From UBA11650 sp963997925 (GTDB lineage: Bacteria; Chloroflexota; Dehalococcoidia; Lucifugimonadales; UBA3495): a DNA stretch of 64,000 bases. Each line of letters starts with the position of its first letter. Position 1 is the stretch's first letter. The translations under genes and the position numbers were made by a program. The DNA lies in assembly GCA_963997925.1 (NCBI GenBank), contig CAXEOX010000003.1:1-64000 (forward strand), written 5' to 3'. Of this stretch, positions 25,940-33,757 are shown one piece after another. Below the pieces are notes generated by a model, which worked only from the letters and a program-made list of their open reading frames with translations, was not told the DNA's origin and searched no databases.

Positions 25940-27871
25940 ATGAGCACGAATGAAATCGGACCAAGAGAAAAGCGGTCCCGGCTGGGTCTTACCCGGCGCA
26001 TCGCAGCTTCTTTTCGCCCCTACTCGCCCCAGATAATCGTTGTCGGGCTGTTGATTCTTTTCACCGCCGGCCTCGGCGTGGTTAACCCGCTGTTAATCCG
26101 GGTCATATTCGACTCGGCGCTGTTCCCAGAGAACGGCGTCCCTGACCTTGATCTGTTATGGATCATCAGCGGAGTCATGGCCGGAATAATCGTGGTCACC
26201 GGTGGCATCGGCATCGCGCAGACCTACCTGACCAACCAGGTTGGGCAAAAAGTGATGCGAGACCTGCGGGACCGGTTGTACCGCCACCTTCAAAGCCTTT
26301 CCATGGGCTTCTTTACCGGCACCCGAACGGGGGAGATTCAGTCCCGGGTAACCAACGACGTCGGTGGCGTCCAAACCGTGGTAACCAGCACCATCACCGA
26401 CATCCTGTCCAACATCGTGATTCTCATCAGCACGGTAGTCGCGATGTCAATTCTTTCCTGGCAACTAACGCTGGTGGCTGTTGGCATCGTGCCGCTGTTC
26501 GCGGTGCTGACGAATATGATTGGCGCAAAGCGCCGCGCGATGTCCGCCGAGGTACAGAAAGCGGAAGCGGAAATGACCGCCATCACCCAGGAAACCCTAT
26601 CTATCTCAGGTATCATGCTATCCAAGCTATTTGGCCGGCAGAGCCTGGAGATCGAGCGGTTCCAAGGGGAGAACCAGCATCTGTCCGATTTGGTATTGCG
26701 CCGCCAGATGACCGGGCAGTCCTTCTGGGCGGTTATGCAGACCTTTTTCTCGGTATCACCGGTGATTATCTACGTGCTGGCGGGCTACTTGATATCGGGA
26801 ATCGGACGCGACGGTATCTCTCCCGGCACGATTATCGCCTTCACTACCTTGCAGGCCCGTCTATATTTTCCCATCGGAACGTTGCTTCAGGTATCGGTGG
26901 AGCTACAGTCATCCATGGCACTGTTCGAACGCATATTTGAATACCTGGATATCAAACCCGATATAACCGACGACCCCGATGCGGTGGACATTCCGCCGGA
27001 ACGGGTGGCAGGGGCCATCGCATTTGATTCGGTGCGAGTGAACTATGTCTCGGGCGATGAGGAGTCCCAGGCAAGTATTCAGACGAATGAGCCGAAGCCG
27101 CGATGGGCTTTGGATGGGGTCGATTTTGCGATTCTACCAGGCCAACTTGCCGCCTTCGTGGGGCCCAGTGGAGCAGGCAAAACTACTATTTCATACCTGA
27201 TTCCTCGCTTGTATGACGCCAACGAAGGGCGGGTACTGATTGATGGGATAGACGTGCGGAAGATTAAGTTGGAGTCTCTAGCCCGGATGATTGGCTACGT
27301 TTCTCAAGAGAACTACTTGTTCCACGCCAGTATCCGAAGCAACCTCCTTTACAGCAGACCGGATGCTACCCAAGAGGAGATGGAGGAGGCGGCAAGGGCT
27401 GCTTACATCCACGAGCGAATCTTGGAGTTTTCGGAGGGTTACGACACCATAGTTGGCGAGCGCGGCTACCGGATGTCGGGTGGCGAGAGGCAAAGATTGT
27501 CCATCGCCAGAGTGATTCTGCACCAACCCAAGCTGCTGATTCTCGACGAAGCTACATCGGCCCTTGACACCGCCAGCGAGCGGTACGTCCAAACCGCCCT
27601 GGAACCGTTGATGAAGGGGCGGACCACGGTGGCCATCGCCCACCGGCTTTCGACCATCATGGCCGCCGACGTGATATTTGCTCTAGACCATGGCCGCATC
27701 TTAGAACAGGGGACCCACTCCCAGTTGCTGTCACGAGGAGGCCTATACGCCCAACTCTACGAGGAGCAATTCCAGGGCGGAAAAATCGAGTGTCAATTCG
27801 ACGATGGAGTAGTGTACAGCGACGGCACAATCGCCTTCGCCGAGGATGGAAGCCTCACGACCTCCCGCTGA
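25940..27871 (+). CDS. ABC transporter, fused permease and ATP-binding half-transporter
   Basis: 643 residues. Six transmembrane segments in residues 30-320 (ABC exporter type 1 fold), then the nucleotide-binding domain from about 355: Walker A GPSGAGKT (408-415), Q-loop VSQEN (454-458), signature MSGGERQR (512-519, in place of LSGGQ), Walker B LLILDEATS (532-540) and switch His568 in AHRLS. The organisation is that of MsbA/multidrug or lipid exporters, which work as a homo- or heterodimer; no partner gene is adjacent. A tail of about 30 residues after the domain (from 613) is rich in acidic and small residues and is unusual. Confidence 0.93.
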   Translation: MSTNEIGPREKRSRLGLTRRIAASFRPYSPQIIVVGLLILFTAGLGVVNPLLIRVIFDSALFPENGVPDLDLLWIISGVMAGIIVVTGGIGIAQTYLTNQVGQKVMRDLRDRLYRHLQSLSMGFFTGTRTGEIQSRVTNDVGGVQTVVTSTITDILSNIVILISTVVAMSILSWQLTLVAVGIVPLFAVLTNMIGAKRRAMSAEVQKAEAEMTAITQETLSISGIMLSKLFGRQSLEIERFQGENQHLSDLVLRRQMTGQSFWAVMQTFFSVSPVIIYVLAGYLISGIGRDGISPGTIIAFTTLQARLYFPIGTLLQVSVELQSSMALFERIFEYLDIKPDITDDPDAVDIPPERVAGAIAFDSVRVNYVSGDEESQASIQTNEPKPRWALDGVDFAILPGQLAAFVGPSGAGKTTISYLIPRLYDANEGRVLIDGIDVRKIKLESLARMIGYVSQENYLFHASIRSNLLYSRPDATQEEMEEAARAAYIHERILEFSEGYDTIVGERGYRMSGGERQRLSIARVILHQPKLLILDEATSALDTASERYVQTALEPLMKGRTTVAIAHRLSTIMAADVIFALDHGRILEQGTHSQLLSRGGLYAQLYEEQFQGGKIECQFDDGVVYSDGTIAFAEDGSLTTSR

Positions 27872-28260
27872 ACGGCGGCTTCAGCCTAAAATGTCTCTAC
27901 GATATCCCGATGGCGCTCTGGGCTGCGGGAGCGATTCCCGGTCTTTCCCAATTTTTAGCGAACAGCAACCCAGGTCTCAAACGGGACATCGTATCTGTCA
28001 GTCCACAGAGCCCGTCCGTTGGCGTACAAGTCTACAGAGGATATCCGGGCGCACACTGAGCTTCTGGTCTCCACTTGGAACGTATAAACCTGTCCCGCTG
28101 AGCATAACGGCGGCCGTAGAACTCCCTGTTGTCACGAGCATGCTGCATGGCTCTGAGACTAGCTTGCTCCTGGGAGATGTACCATACGACCTCCCATTCA
28201 GGGGTGAAATCGAACTTTTTCTCTTGTATTATGCCGTCGTCTTCAGCCATAACGATGCAA
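27872..28260. other. Intergenic region with one short degenerate ORF
   Basis: 389 bp between the ABC transporter and the convergent NHL gene. Besides the minus-strand ORF at 28032-28250 I see no other gene, and no clear terminator for either flank. Confidence 0.5.
28032..28250 (-). pseudogene. Truncated small ORF, probable remnant of a conserved hypothetical
   Basis: 72 residues starting with MAEDDGIIQEKKFDFTP. The middle, EQASLRAMQHARDNREFYGRRYAQR, resembles a conserved Chloroflexota segment in which an A-x-x-ARDN helix precedes FYG-x-RYA and is normally followed by a longer Trp/Glu-rich strand region. After RYAQR the text becomes Arg/Pro/Cys-rich and stops early, so the C-terminus looks lost. 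The start lies 11 bp after the NHL stop with no ribosome binding site, so it may be read through from that gene. The homology is from memory and the remnant call is inference. Confidence 0.4.
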
Positions 28261-29103
28261 TTATAAACCCCGTATTTTGGCGAACTTCTGCACTCGCTGA
28301 TTTGCTGTGTCCACTGCGTATATGTATCCCCGGGAGTCGGTATAGACGTTGTGGCCGTTCTCGAAAGTTCGTCCCCTCGCTAACAGTTCCCCGTCCAAGG
28401 TCAGGATGCTAAGGCGGGGAACTTGATCGGTCACATAAACTATCTGGTTGCTGTCGATGTGGATGCCCATGGGGGATTTGAAGTCGGTCCACTGATCCAA
28501 GAACCTGCCGTCGGCGCTGAACACTTGTACCCGGTTATTCTCCCGGTCGGCAACGTATACTCGCCCGTCTTTCGCCACCCTAATGCTATGCGGTACCCGG
28601 AACTGGCCCGGCCCACTGCCAGGAGAGCCGAAGGTGTCTATGGGTTCCCCATCGGCGGTGAACCGGTGGATGCAGAAATTACCATATCCGTCCGAGACAT
28701 AAATCTCTCCCGAAGGAGCAACCGCTGTATCGGACGGATGGTTGAACGGGGCCTCCATCGCCGCTTTGTACCTTGTTCCTAGAGACATGAGCAACTCGCC
28801 TTCGGTGTTGCACTTCAGTATCTGGTGAGCGTCCCGGTCGGCTAAGTAGACCCCGTCATCGGGTCCGATGTAGATATGATGTGCGTCCTCAAAGCGGCCT
28901 TCTTGCCGGGGCCAGGCCGCCAGGAATTTCCCGTCCTGATCGAACACCTGAACCGGCGGTCCGGTCCTTTGAAAGACGTACACCCGGTCATTGGAATCTA
29001 CAGCGACGGCACTGGGCCTCTGGAAAGTTGTTCCTTCCGGCAACTGGGCCCAATCCGCCTGATACTCGTAGGCGAAGTCCCCCATCCCGATGGTTATGGC
29101 CAT
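28261..29103 (-). CDS. NHL-repeat beta-propeller protein
   Basis: 280 residues, paralogue of the protein at 7339-8217: same opening (G-x-F-x-YE, then W-x-QLPEGT) and same first blade SNDRVYVFQRTGPPVQVFDQDGKF. Six blades are visible, including GDGVYLADRDAHQILKCNTEGEL, GEIYVSDGYGNFCIHRFTADGEP and GRVYVADRENNRVQVFSADGRF. No signal peptide. It sits at the 3' end of a group of minus-strand propeller genes that also includes the lactonase-like gene at 29160. Function unknown; lyase-like or ligand-binding role possible. Confidence 0.86.
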   Translation of the reverse strand: MAITIGMGDFAYEYQADWAQLPEGTTFQRPSAVAVDSNDRVYVFQRTGPPVQVFDQDGKFLAAWPRQEGRFEDAHHIYIGPDDGVYLADRDAHQILKCNTEGELLMSLGTRYKAAMEAPFNHPSDTAVAPSGEIYVSDGYGNFCIHRFTADGEPIDTFGSPGSGPGQFRVPHSIRVAKDGRVYVADRENNRVQVFSADGRFLDQWTDFKSPMGIHIDSNQIVYVTDQVPRLSILTLDGELLARGRTFENGHNVYTDSRGYIYAVDTANQRVQKFAKIRGL

Positions 29104-29159
29104 GGTTATCTCCTCCCGGTTCAGGCAGATTAGTAACGTCGGGCGTTACACAATAGCGG

Positions 29160-30218
29160 CTAACTTCCCTGGTTCGTGATTAGCACATCCATGGGTCTCT
29201 TACCTGCAGCGTAAGTTTCCAGGGCAGTGAGTTCTCCCGTATCGCCGTTGATCTGGTAAGAGGCTAGACGTCCAGTTTCTGATCCTGCGGCGAAGAGGAA
29301 TCTGCCTTCGGTGTCAAGACTGAAGGCGCTGGGTACAGATTCGGTGGGCACTCTGCCGGCGGCGGTCAACCGCCCTGAAGTTGCATCAACGGAAAAACCG
29401 GCGACGCTGTTGTGGCCCCGGTTCGGGGCGTATAAGAACTTCCCTGACGGAGTGATTTGGATCTGGGAGCAGGTATTTCTTCCTTCAAATCCCTCAGGCA
29501 GAGTGGTTGTAGTTTGGAAGGGCGACAGGGTTCCCGTTGAAGTGTCCAGGTTATAGGCGGTGACGCTGCATCCCTGCTCATCGGTAAAGTAGACGACATC
29601 CAAACTTGGATGAAAGGTGAAATGCCGGGGACCGAGGAATTCTCCTTGTTCCAATTTCAGGGGCGAGTTGGGGGTAAGGTGTCCAGTGTTTTCATCGAAC
29701 TTGAACTGAAAGATAGCGTTGGGCCCTAGGATGTCCCCGGGGGGATTCATGACGCTGTCGTTCAGGCGGGCGATGTGAGGCACGAAGACGAACTTGTTGG
29801 ACCGGTCGGTCTGGATACAGTGAGCGGCGGGAGCAGTCTCCAGCCATTCGATGGGCCGGTCACCCAACCCGCCGTCGTCTTTGATTTGATGTACCGCTAC
29901 GTGAGCGCCCTGATAGTAGGCCGATAGTAGGAACCGCCCGTTGCGGTCGGTGGACAGGAATGTGGGGGAATCGGGCACCGGTATCCTGCCGATCAGGGTA
30001 AGCCCTCCGGTGTTCGGATCTATCTGAAAGCTGGATATCTCCTTGCCGTTGCGATGGCCTACGTAAAAAACCTTTCGGTCCGGGCTGATTGTCGAGGCCG
30101 AAGGCCCGCCGAGGGCTGGAACTTCATCTTGGTGGGTCAATTTTCCTGTCGTGGCATCCATGCCGAAGATTGATAGCTTGTCGTCGTCTTGCAGGGAAAC
30201 GTACATGAAACTAGCCAT
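29160..30218 (-). CDS. Lactonase-family beta-propeller (6-phosphogluconolactonase-like fold)
   Basis: 352 residues with the seven-bladed lactonase pattern (PF10282): MYVSLQDDDKLSIFGMDATTGKLTHQDEVPALGGPSAS at the start, GRFLLSAYYQGAHVAVHQIKDDG at about 100-122, PGDILGPNAIFQFKFDENTGHLTPNSP at about 170-196, GPRHFTFHPSLDVVYFTDEQGCSVTAYNLDTSTGTLSPFQT at about 205-245, and FAAGSETGRLASYQINGDTGELTALETY at the end. Some members hydrolyse 6-phosphogluconolactone (Pgl); many have other or unknown roles. No pentose-phosphate gene is nearby. GGGAGG seven bases before ATG. No signal peptide. Confidence 0.85.
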   Translation of the reverse strand: MASFMYVSLQDDDKLSIFGMDATTGKLTHQDEVPALGGPSASTISPDRKVFYVGHRNGKEISSFQIDPNTGGLTLIGRIPVPDSPTFLSTDRNGRFLLSAYYQGAHVAVHQIKDDGGLGDRPIEWLETAPAAHCIQTDRSNKFVFVPHIARLNDSVMNPPGDILGPNAIFQFKFDENTGHLTPNSPLKLEQGEFLGPRHFTFHPSLDVVYFTDEQGCSVTAYNLDTSTGTLSPFQTTTTLPEGFEGRNTCSQIQITPSGKFLYAPNRGHNSVAGFSVDATSGRLTAAGRVPTESVPSAFSLDTEGRFLFAAGSETGRLASYQINGDTGELTALETYAAGKRPMDVLITNQGS

Positions 30219-30512
30219 TTTGAGACCTCCCTTTCATTCGGTGGCGATTACGGTCAGTTGCTATTGGCGGCTTCTGTGTTCCGTTGAGCTTGGATCGCAC
30301 TAAATTAGAAGCCTGCAAATTGTATCAAGACAACGCCCCGGCTTCACCTCCCATCCGGCATGAGTGGGATATTGGACTTCCACGATTGGGCGGAAGTATG
30401 ATGCACTCAGTCGTAATCGTCGAGCTTCAAGTTGAAGCCTCTCTAAAGCCGGTCTTCCGAATAATCGTCGACAGCCGGCCTTGAAACCTAGAATCGCAAA
30501 TAAGAGGTAACC

Positions 30513-30947
30513 ATGAGCGAATATATACCTAGCACAAGAGAATGGGTGCGAGACCAGGTCGAACTATATGAAGGAAGCGGTGGCACCGAAGGCCTAACCT
30601 TGAGGGAAACGGGCCTGCCGGTGATAATCGTGACCAACAAAGGACGGAGAACCGGAGGCATCCGTAAGACCCCGCTGATGAAGGTCGTGGATGGCAAAAG
30701 CTATATCCTGGTGGGATCCCAAGGCGGAGCGCCCAAACATCCACGTTGGTATCACAACCTTAAAGCCGATCCCAACGTTGAGATCCGCGACGAGACCGAA
30801 GTCTACTCGATGCACGCGCGCGAGATCGTAGACCCGGCCGAGAGGCAGCGGCTCTGGGATATCGCCGTAAAAGCATTTCCTCCCTACCAGGAGTACCAAG
30901 GCAAGACCGACCGGGTCATCCCGGTTTTCTTGGCGGAACCCTTCTAA
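30513..30947 (+). CDS. Deazaflavin (F420)-dependent nitroreductase-family protein (Ddn-like)
   Basis: 144 residues, the usual length for the Ddn/PF04075 split-barrel family. Landmarks: VIIVTNKGRRTGGIRKTPLMKVVDGKSYILVGSQGGAPKHPRWYHNLKADPNVEI at about 37-91, which in characterised members makes the F420 phosphate and deazaflavin contacts, and YQGKTDRVIPVFLAEPF at the C-terminus. It reduces quinones, nitro compounds or similar with F420H2; the native substrate is unknown. AGAGG lies about eight bases before ATG. If F420 is made in this cell, some of the LLM proteins in the window could share this cofactor. Confidence 0.88.
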   Translation: MSEYIPSTREWVRDQVELYEGSGGTEGLTLRETGLPVIIVTNKGRRTGGIRKTPLMKVVDGKSYILVGSQGGAPKHPRWYHNLKADPNVEIRDETEVYSMHAREIVDPAERQRLWDIAVKAFPPYQEYQGKTDRVIPVFLAEPF

Positions 30948-30995
30948 CAATTGGGTCGCCGTCACCGGATGAATCTAACCGGGCAGGCAACCAAT

Positions 30996-32105
30996 CTACG
31001 CGTAAAGTTGGTTCACGTTATTGTAGCGGGCCGGATCTAATTCCTTACCTTGCAGACCGGGATGGTCCGGCCCGTAACGATGCGCTCGGAATACTCCATT
31101 AACCGAACCTGCCTGCCCTCTGTCCCCAAAATAAGGATTGATGTACTCCCAGACGATTACTTTGTCGGGGGTCACTTCAAAGATACGTCCAGGCGCCCCT
31201 TCGCAGATCAGCGTGTTCCCGTTGGGTTGCCGTTCGGCGCTGCTGATGTTGTAGCTGTAGAAAGAGATGTCAGGGGTGCCCTGATATTCCCAGGCTATCT
31301 CGTTGGTGGCCGGATCCACCTCCAAGATACGAGAACGGCTAGCCCCTCGCCGATGGCACCCGTTGTCGAACATCAATATCCGGCCGTTATCCAAGTAGGT
31401 TGGGTGATGCTGATGGTTCACCTCGCCGGGGCCCCACTTCCAGGTGAAATCTCCGCTGGCCTTATCAACGATTCCAACAGTGCTGGTCTGCCTAAAGCTC
31501 ACCAGCAGGTTACCGTCGGGCGTTAGGTTTAAGGCGTTCTGATGGGTCCGCTCCCGTCGGCGTTCCAGAAAGCAGATAACGTCTTCCTCTTCGTTCAGGT
31601 GCTCCCAGGACTTCCATTCATAGACCACCGCGCCATCCGGAGTTATCTCTTGAACCAAGTCACCCAGCATGGGTAGCGAATCTCCGTCGCTCTCGTATCC
31701 GCCTACCACTTGGTTTTTCAACTCATCGGGTATCGGTACCCACAACAGAACCAGTGTGTTCCCATTGGGTAAGCGCTGGAAATCGTGGTGCAGCATGGAG
31801 TCTCGGAAGGACCAAACCGCATTGCCGTCCCAGTCCAACTCTAGTATCGACGCCGAGGACCCGCCGAATCTTTCCTCGCCTTCCACTTGGGGTGGACTGG
31901 TCCGGAGCAGAAGGTTCCCATTGGGTAGTAGATACGGATAGCAGATACCCTCCTCCGAATACCACCGGTGGCAGATTCGGCCTTCCATATCTATCAGGTT
32001 AGCGTGGTAGCCGCCCCGATTGGTGGCGACCAGGGTGTAGCCCCGGTACGTTTGTTGGGGCGAACTGTGAATCAATCCAGTTTTGTGATGGAGAGACCAG
32101 CCCAT
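30996..32105 (-). CDS. Arylsulfotransferase (ASST)-like beta-propeller protein
   Basis: 369 residues. Repeated blades of the ASST type: YRGYTLVATNRGGYHANLIDMEGRICHRWYSEEG, LPNGNLLLRTSPP, GGSSASILELDWDGNAVWSFRDSMLHHDFQRLPNGNTLVLLW, TPDGAVVYEWKSWEHLN, RTHQNALNLTPDGNLLVSFRQTSTVGIVDKASGDFTWKWGPGEVNHQHHPTYLDNGRILMFDNG. The HHDF and HQHHPTYL histidines fall where ASST catalytic His lie. True ASST are periplasmic and have a signal peptide; none is seen here, so a role in sulfate transfer is uncertain. Spacing to the isocitrate-lyase-like gene upstream is 27 bp, so co-transcription is likely. AAGGAG six bases before ATG. Confidence 0.8.
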   Translation of the reverse strand: MGWSLHHKTGLIHSSPQQTYRGYTLVATNRGGYHANLIDMEGRICHRWYSEEGICYPYLLPNGNLLLRTSPPQVEGEERFGGSSASILELDWDGNAVWSFRDSMLHHDFQRLPNGNTLVLLWVPIPDELKNQVVGGYESDGDSLPMLGDLVQEITPDGAVVYEWKSWEHLNEEEDVICFLERRRERTHQNALNLTPDGNLLVSFRQTSTVGIVDKASGDFTWKWGPGEVNHQHHPTYLDNGRILMFDNGCHRRGASRSRILEVDPATNEIAWEYQGTPDISFYSYNISSAERQPNGNTLICEGAPGRIFEVTPDKVIVWEYINPYFGDRGQAGSVNGVFRAHRYGPDHPGLQGKELDPARYNNVNQLYA

Positions 32106-32132
32106 GTTTACTCCTTTCTATAGTGCGGCGCT

Positions 32133-32993
32133 TTAGGTATGCAGGTACTTATCCTGCCACTGAACGAACTCGTCGGTCCGGTTAACCGACCGCAGCAATT
32201 CCGAGGTGGCCTGGCGTTCCGCAAGTTCCTCCAACGGTCCTCCGTCCTTCAGGTGCTTCAAGCTGTCGAATATCGCCTTGACCGTCACGGCGAAGGTGGG
32301 GTTGCCCAACATCAGAATCTTGACTCCGTTAGCGGCGAGGAACGCCGAGTCGTTACGGATATCTGCCGGGGGGCTCAAGACGCAGATGGGCAAAGAAGTC
32401 ACCCGGTGCACCGCTTCAAACTGCTCTCGACTTTGGGTACCGGTCAACATCAGCGCCTCGGCGCCGGTTTGGGAATAAGCTTGGATCCGGTCCAGTGCCT
32501 CCTCCAATGACGTTAGACCAAAGGCGGCGCTGCGGGCCACGATAACCGTGGTGGGGTCAATGCGGGCCGCCACCGCCGCTTCAAGCTTCCCGACCTGCTC
32601 CTCTTTGGACACCAGACCCGGATCTGCCACATTGAATCGTTTGGCGACGAAATTGTCTTCGATCTCTATGGCCGAAACACCGGCGCCTTCCATCTCTCGA
32701 ACGGTGCGGGCCACGTTAACCGCGTTTCCGAAGCCGTCTTCGGCATCCACCATCAAACTCACATCCACCATTCGGGTGATGCGTCGGCAATGGTCCACGA
32801 CATCGGACATGTTGGTAAGGACCCCATCGGGCACTCCCAGATTCGACACTTTGCCCACCGAGCCGGATAAGACGCAGACATCGTAGTCCAGCATGTGGGC
32901 GATGCGAGCGGACAGCGGGTCGAATATGTTGGCTGCCAGAGTGCAATGCGGCCTGGCAATTACGCTACGGAACTGTTCACGGGCGCGTGACAT
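32133..32993 (-). CDS. Isocitrate lyase / PEP mutase family protein
   Basis: 286 residues from ATG 32993, chosen over GTG 33002 because AGGGGG sits about eight bases upstream of it. TIM-barrel landmarks of the family: CTLAANIFDPLSARIAHMLDYDVCVLSGS at about 17-45, VSLMVDAEDGFGNAVNVARTVREMEGAGVSAIEIED at about 77-112 (Mg-binding acid cluster), and the C-terminal GVKILMLGNPTFAVTVKAIFDSL. The catalytic loop lacks the KKCGH of isocitrate lyase and the EDK-x-NS pattern of PEP mutase, so it is more like the oxaloacetate-decarboxylase or lyase-type members. Substrate unknown. Same strand and 27 bp from the ASST-like gene. Confidence 0.83.
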   Translation of the reverse strand: MSRAREQFRSVIARPHCTLAANIFDPLSARIAHMLDYDVCVLSGSVGKVSNLGVPDGVLTNMSDVVDHCRRITRMVDVSLMVDAEDGFGNAVNVARTVREMEGAGVSAIEIEDNFVAKRFNVADPGLVSKEEQVGKLEAAVAARIDPTTVIVARSAAFGLTSLEEALDRIQAYSQTGAEALMLTGTQSREQFEAVHRVTSLPICVLSPPADIRNDSAFLAANGVKILMLGNPTFAVTVKAIFDSLKHLKDGGPLEELAERQATSELLRSVNRTDEFVQWQDKYLHT

Positions 32994-33064
32994 GAAGGAC
33001 ACCCCCTTTCAGGTTTTGTTTTTCCATCGATCTTGGTAGATAGCCGTATCTATCGGCGTTCAGG

Positions 33065-33466
33065 TTAACCTTCGGCCAATTGGAAGGGCAAACCCAAGGA
33101 GCTTTCCGGGAGGATGTTAGCGGTGAGATACCCGTCGGCGCTTCGGCTGACTCCGCTCTCGCCACTGAGCTTGTTGCCTTTGGCGGACAATTCCTGCGCC
33201 ACCTTCGCAACGTCGTCTACACCCCAAGCCAGGTGATATACGCCGGGCCCCTGTTGGGCCAGGTATTTGCCCATGGCCGAATCCGGGTCCAAGGGTTCGG
33301 TTATCTCAAAGGTGGTTTGGCCCACTTTGTAGATGGCGTTGCTCATCCCCCGGCTCTCATAAACCTGTAGCCGGTCCGGCTTCATCCCGAAATTCTTCTC
33401 GATGTATTCGACCATGGCGTCGCGGTCATGAACGAGAATCCGTACATGATGCACAAAATTAAACAT
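33065..33466 (-). CDS. VOC-family (glyoxalase-fold) protein
   Basis: 133 residues of one vicinal-oxygen-chelate domain: FNFVHHVRILVHDRDAMVEYIEKNFGMKPDRLQVYESRGMSNAIYKVGQTTFEITEPLDPDSAMGKYLAQQGPGVYHLAWGVDDVAKVAQELSAKG. His at about 6, Glu at about 56 and His at about 78 are the probable metal ligands of a methylmalonyl-CoA epimerase/glyoxalase-like site. Lies upstream of the isocitrate-lyase-like gene on the same strand, 71 bp apart, so may be in the same unit. GAGGAC upstream of ATG. Substrate unknown. Confidence 0.87.
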   Translation of the reverse strand: MFNFVHHVRILVHDRDAMVEYIEKNFGMKPDRLQVYESRGMSNAIYKVGQTTFEITEPLDPDSAMGKYLAQQGPGVYHLAWGVDDVAKVAQELSAKGNKLSGESGVSRSADGYLTANILPESSLGLPFQLAEG

Positions 33467-33757
33467 TGCTTCGTCCTCACTTCACTACCGAATCAGTGGG
33501 CGCATTCTAGCCTCGGATATGTGCCTAGTCAATCTGCACGAAGCGGTAACACCGAACTGGGAGACAGTCATTCCGATACCGATCCGATCTTGTCCATACT
33601 TAGCCCATCCCCACACGACATAACGCGTCACCTGATCTAGCCGCAAGACAAGCAAAACATCGGAATCAACGATACAATACTCCAGCCTGGAAACGGGGCC
33701 AGGCCGGCGGATATACCGTCGTTACCCATTACTCGTCCCGCAGGATTCACCACTACC

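Noticed and set aside
26158..26940. 260-aa ORF in another frame of the ABC transporter gene
   Set aside because: Frame-shifted shadow of a well supported gene; His/Arg-rich.
27846..28412. Plus-strand ORF of 188 aa after the ABC transporter
   Set aside because: Overlaps both the ABC gene end and the NHL gene; Pro/Arg/Ser-rich noise with no similarity.
30284..30484. 66-aa plus-strand ORF before the F420 gene
   Set aside because: No ribosome binding site, no similarity, biased composition; treated as non-coding.
32133..32993. Phosphonate biosynthesis (PEP mutase) together with the alcohol dehydrogenase at 24019
   Set aside because: The PEP-mutase-like protein lacks the EDK-x-NS catalytic loop and the two genes are 7 kb apart; no phosphonopyruvate decarboxylase is present.
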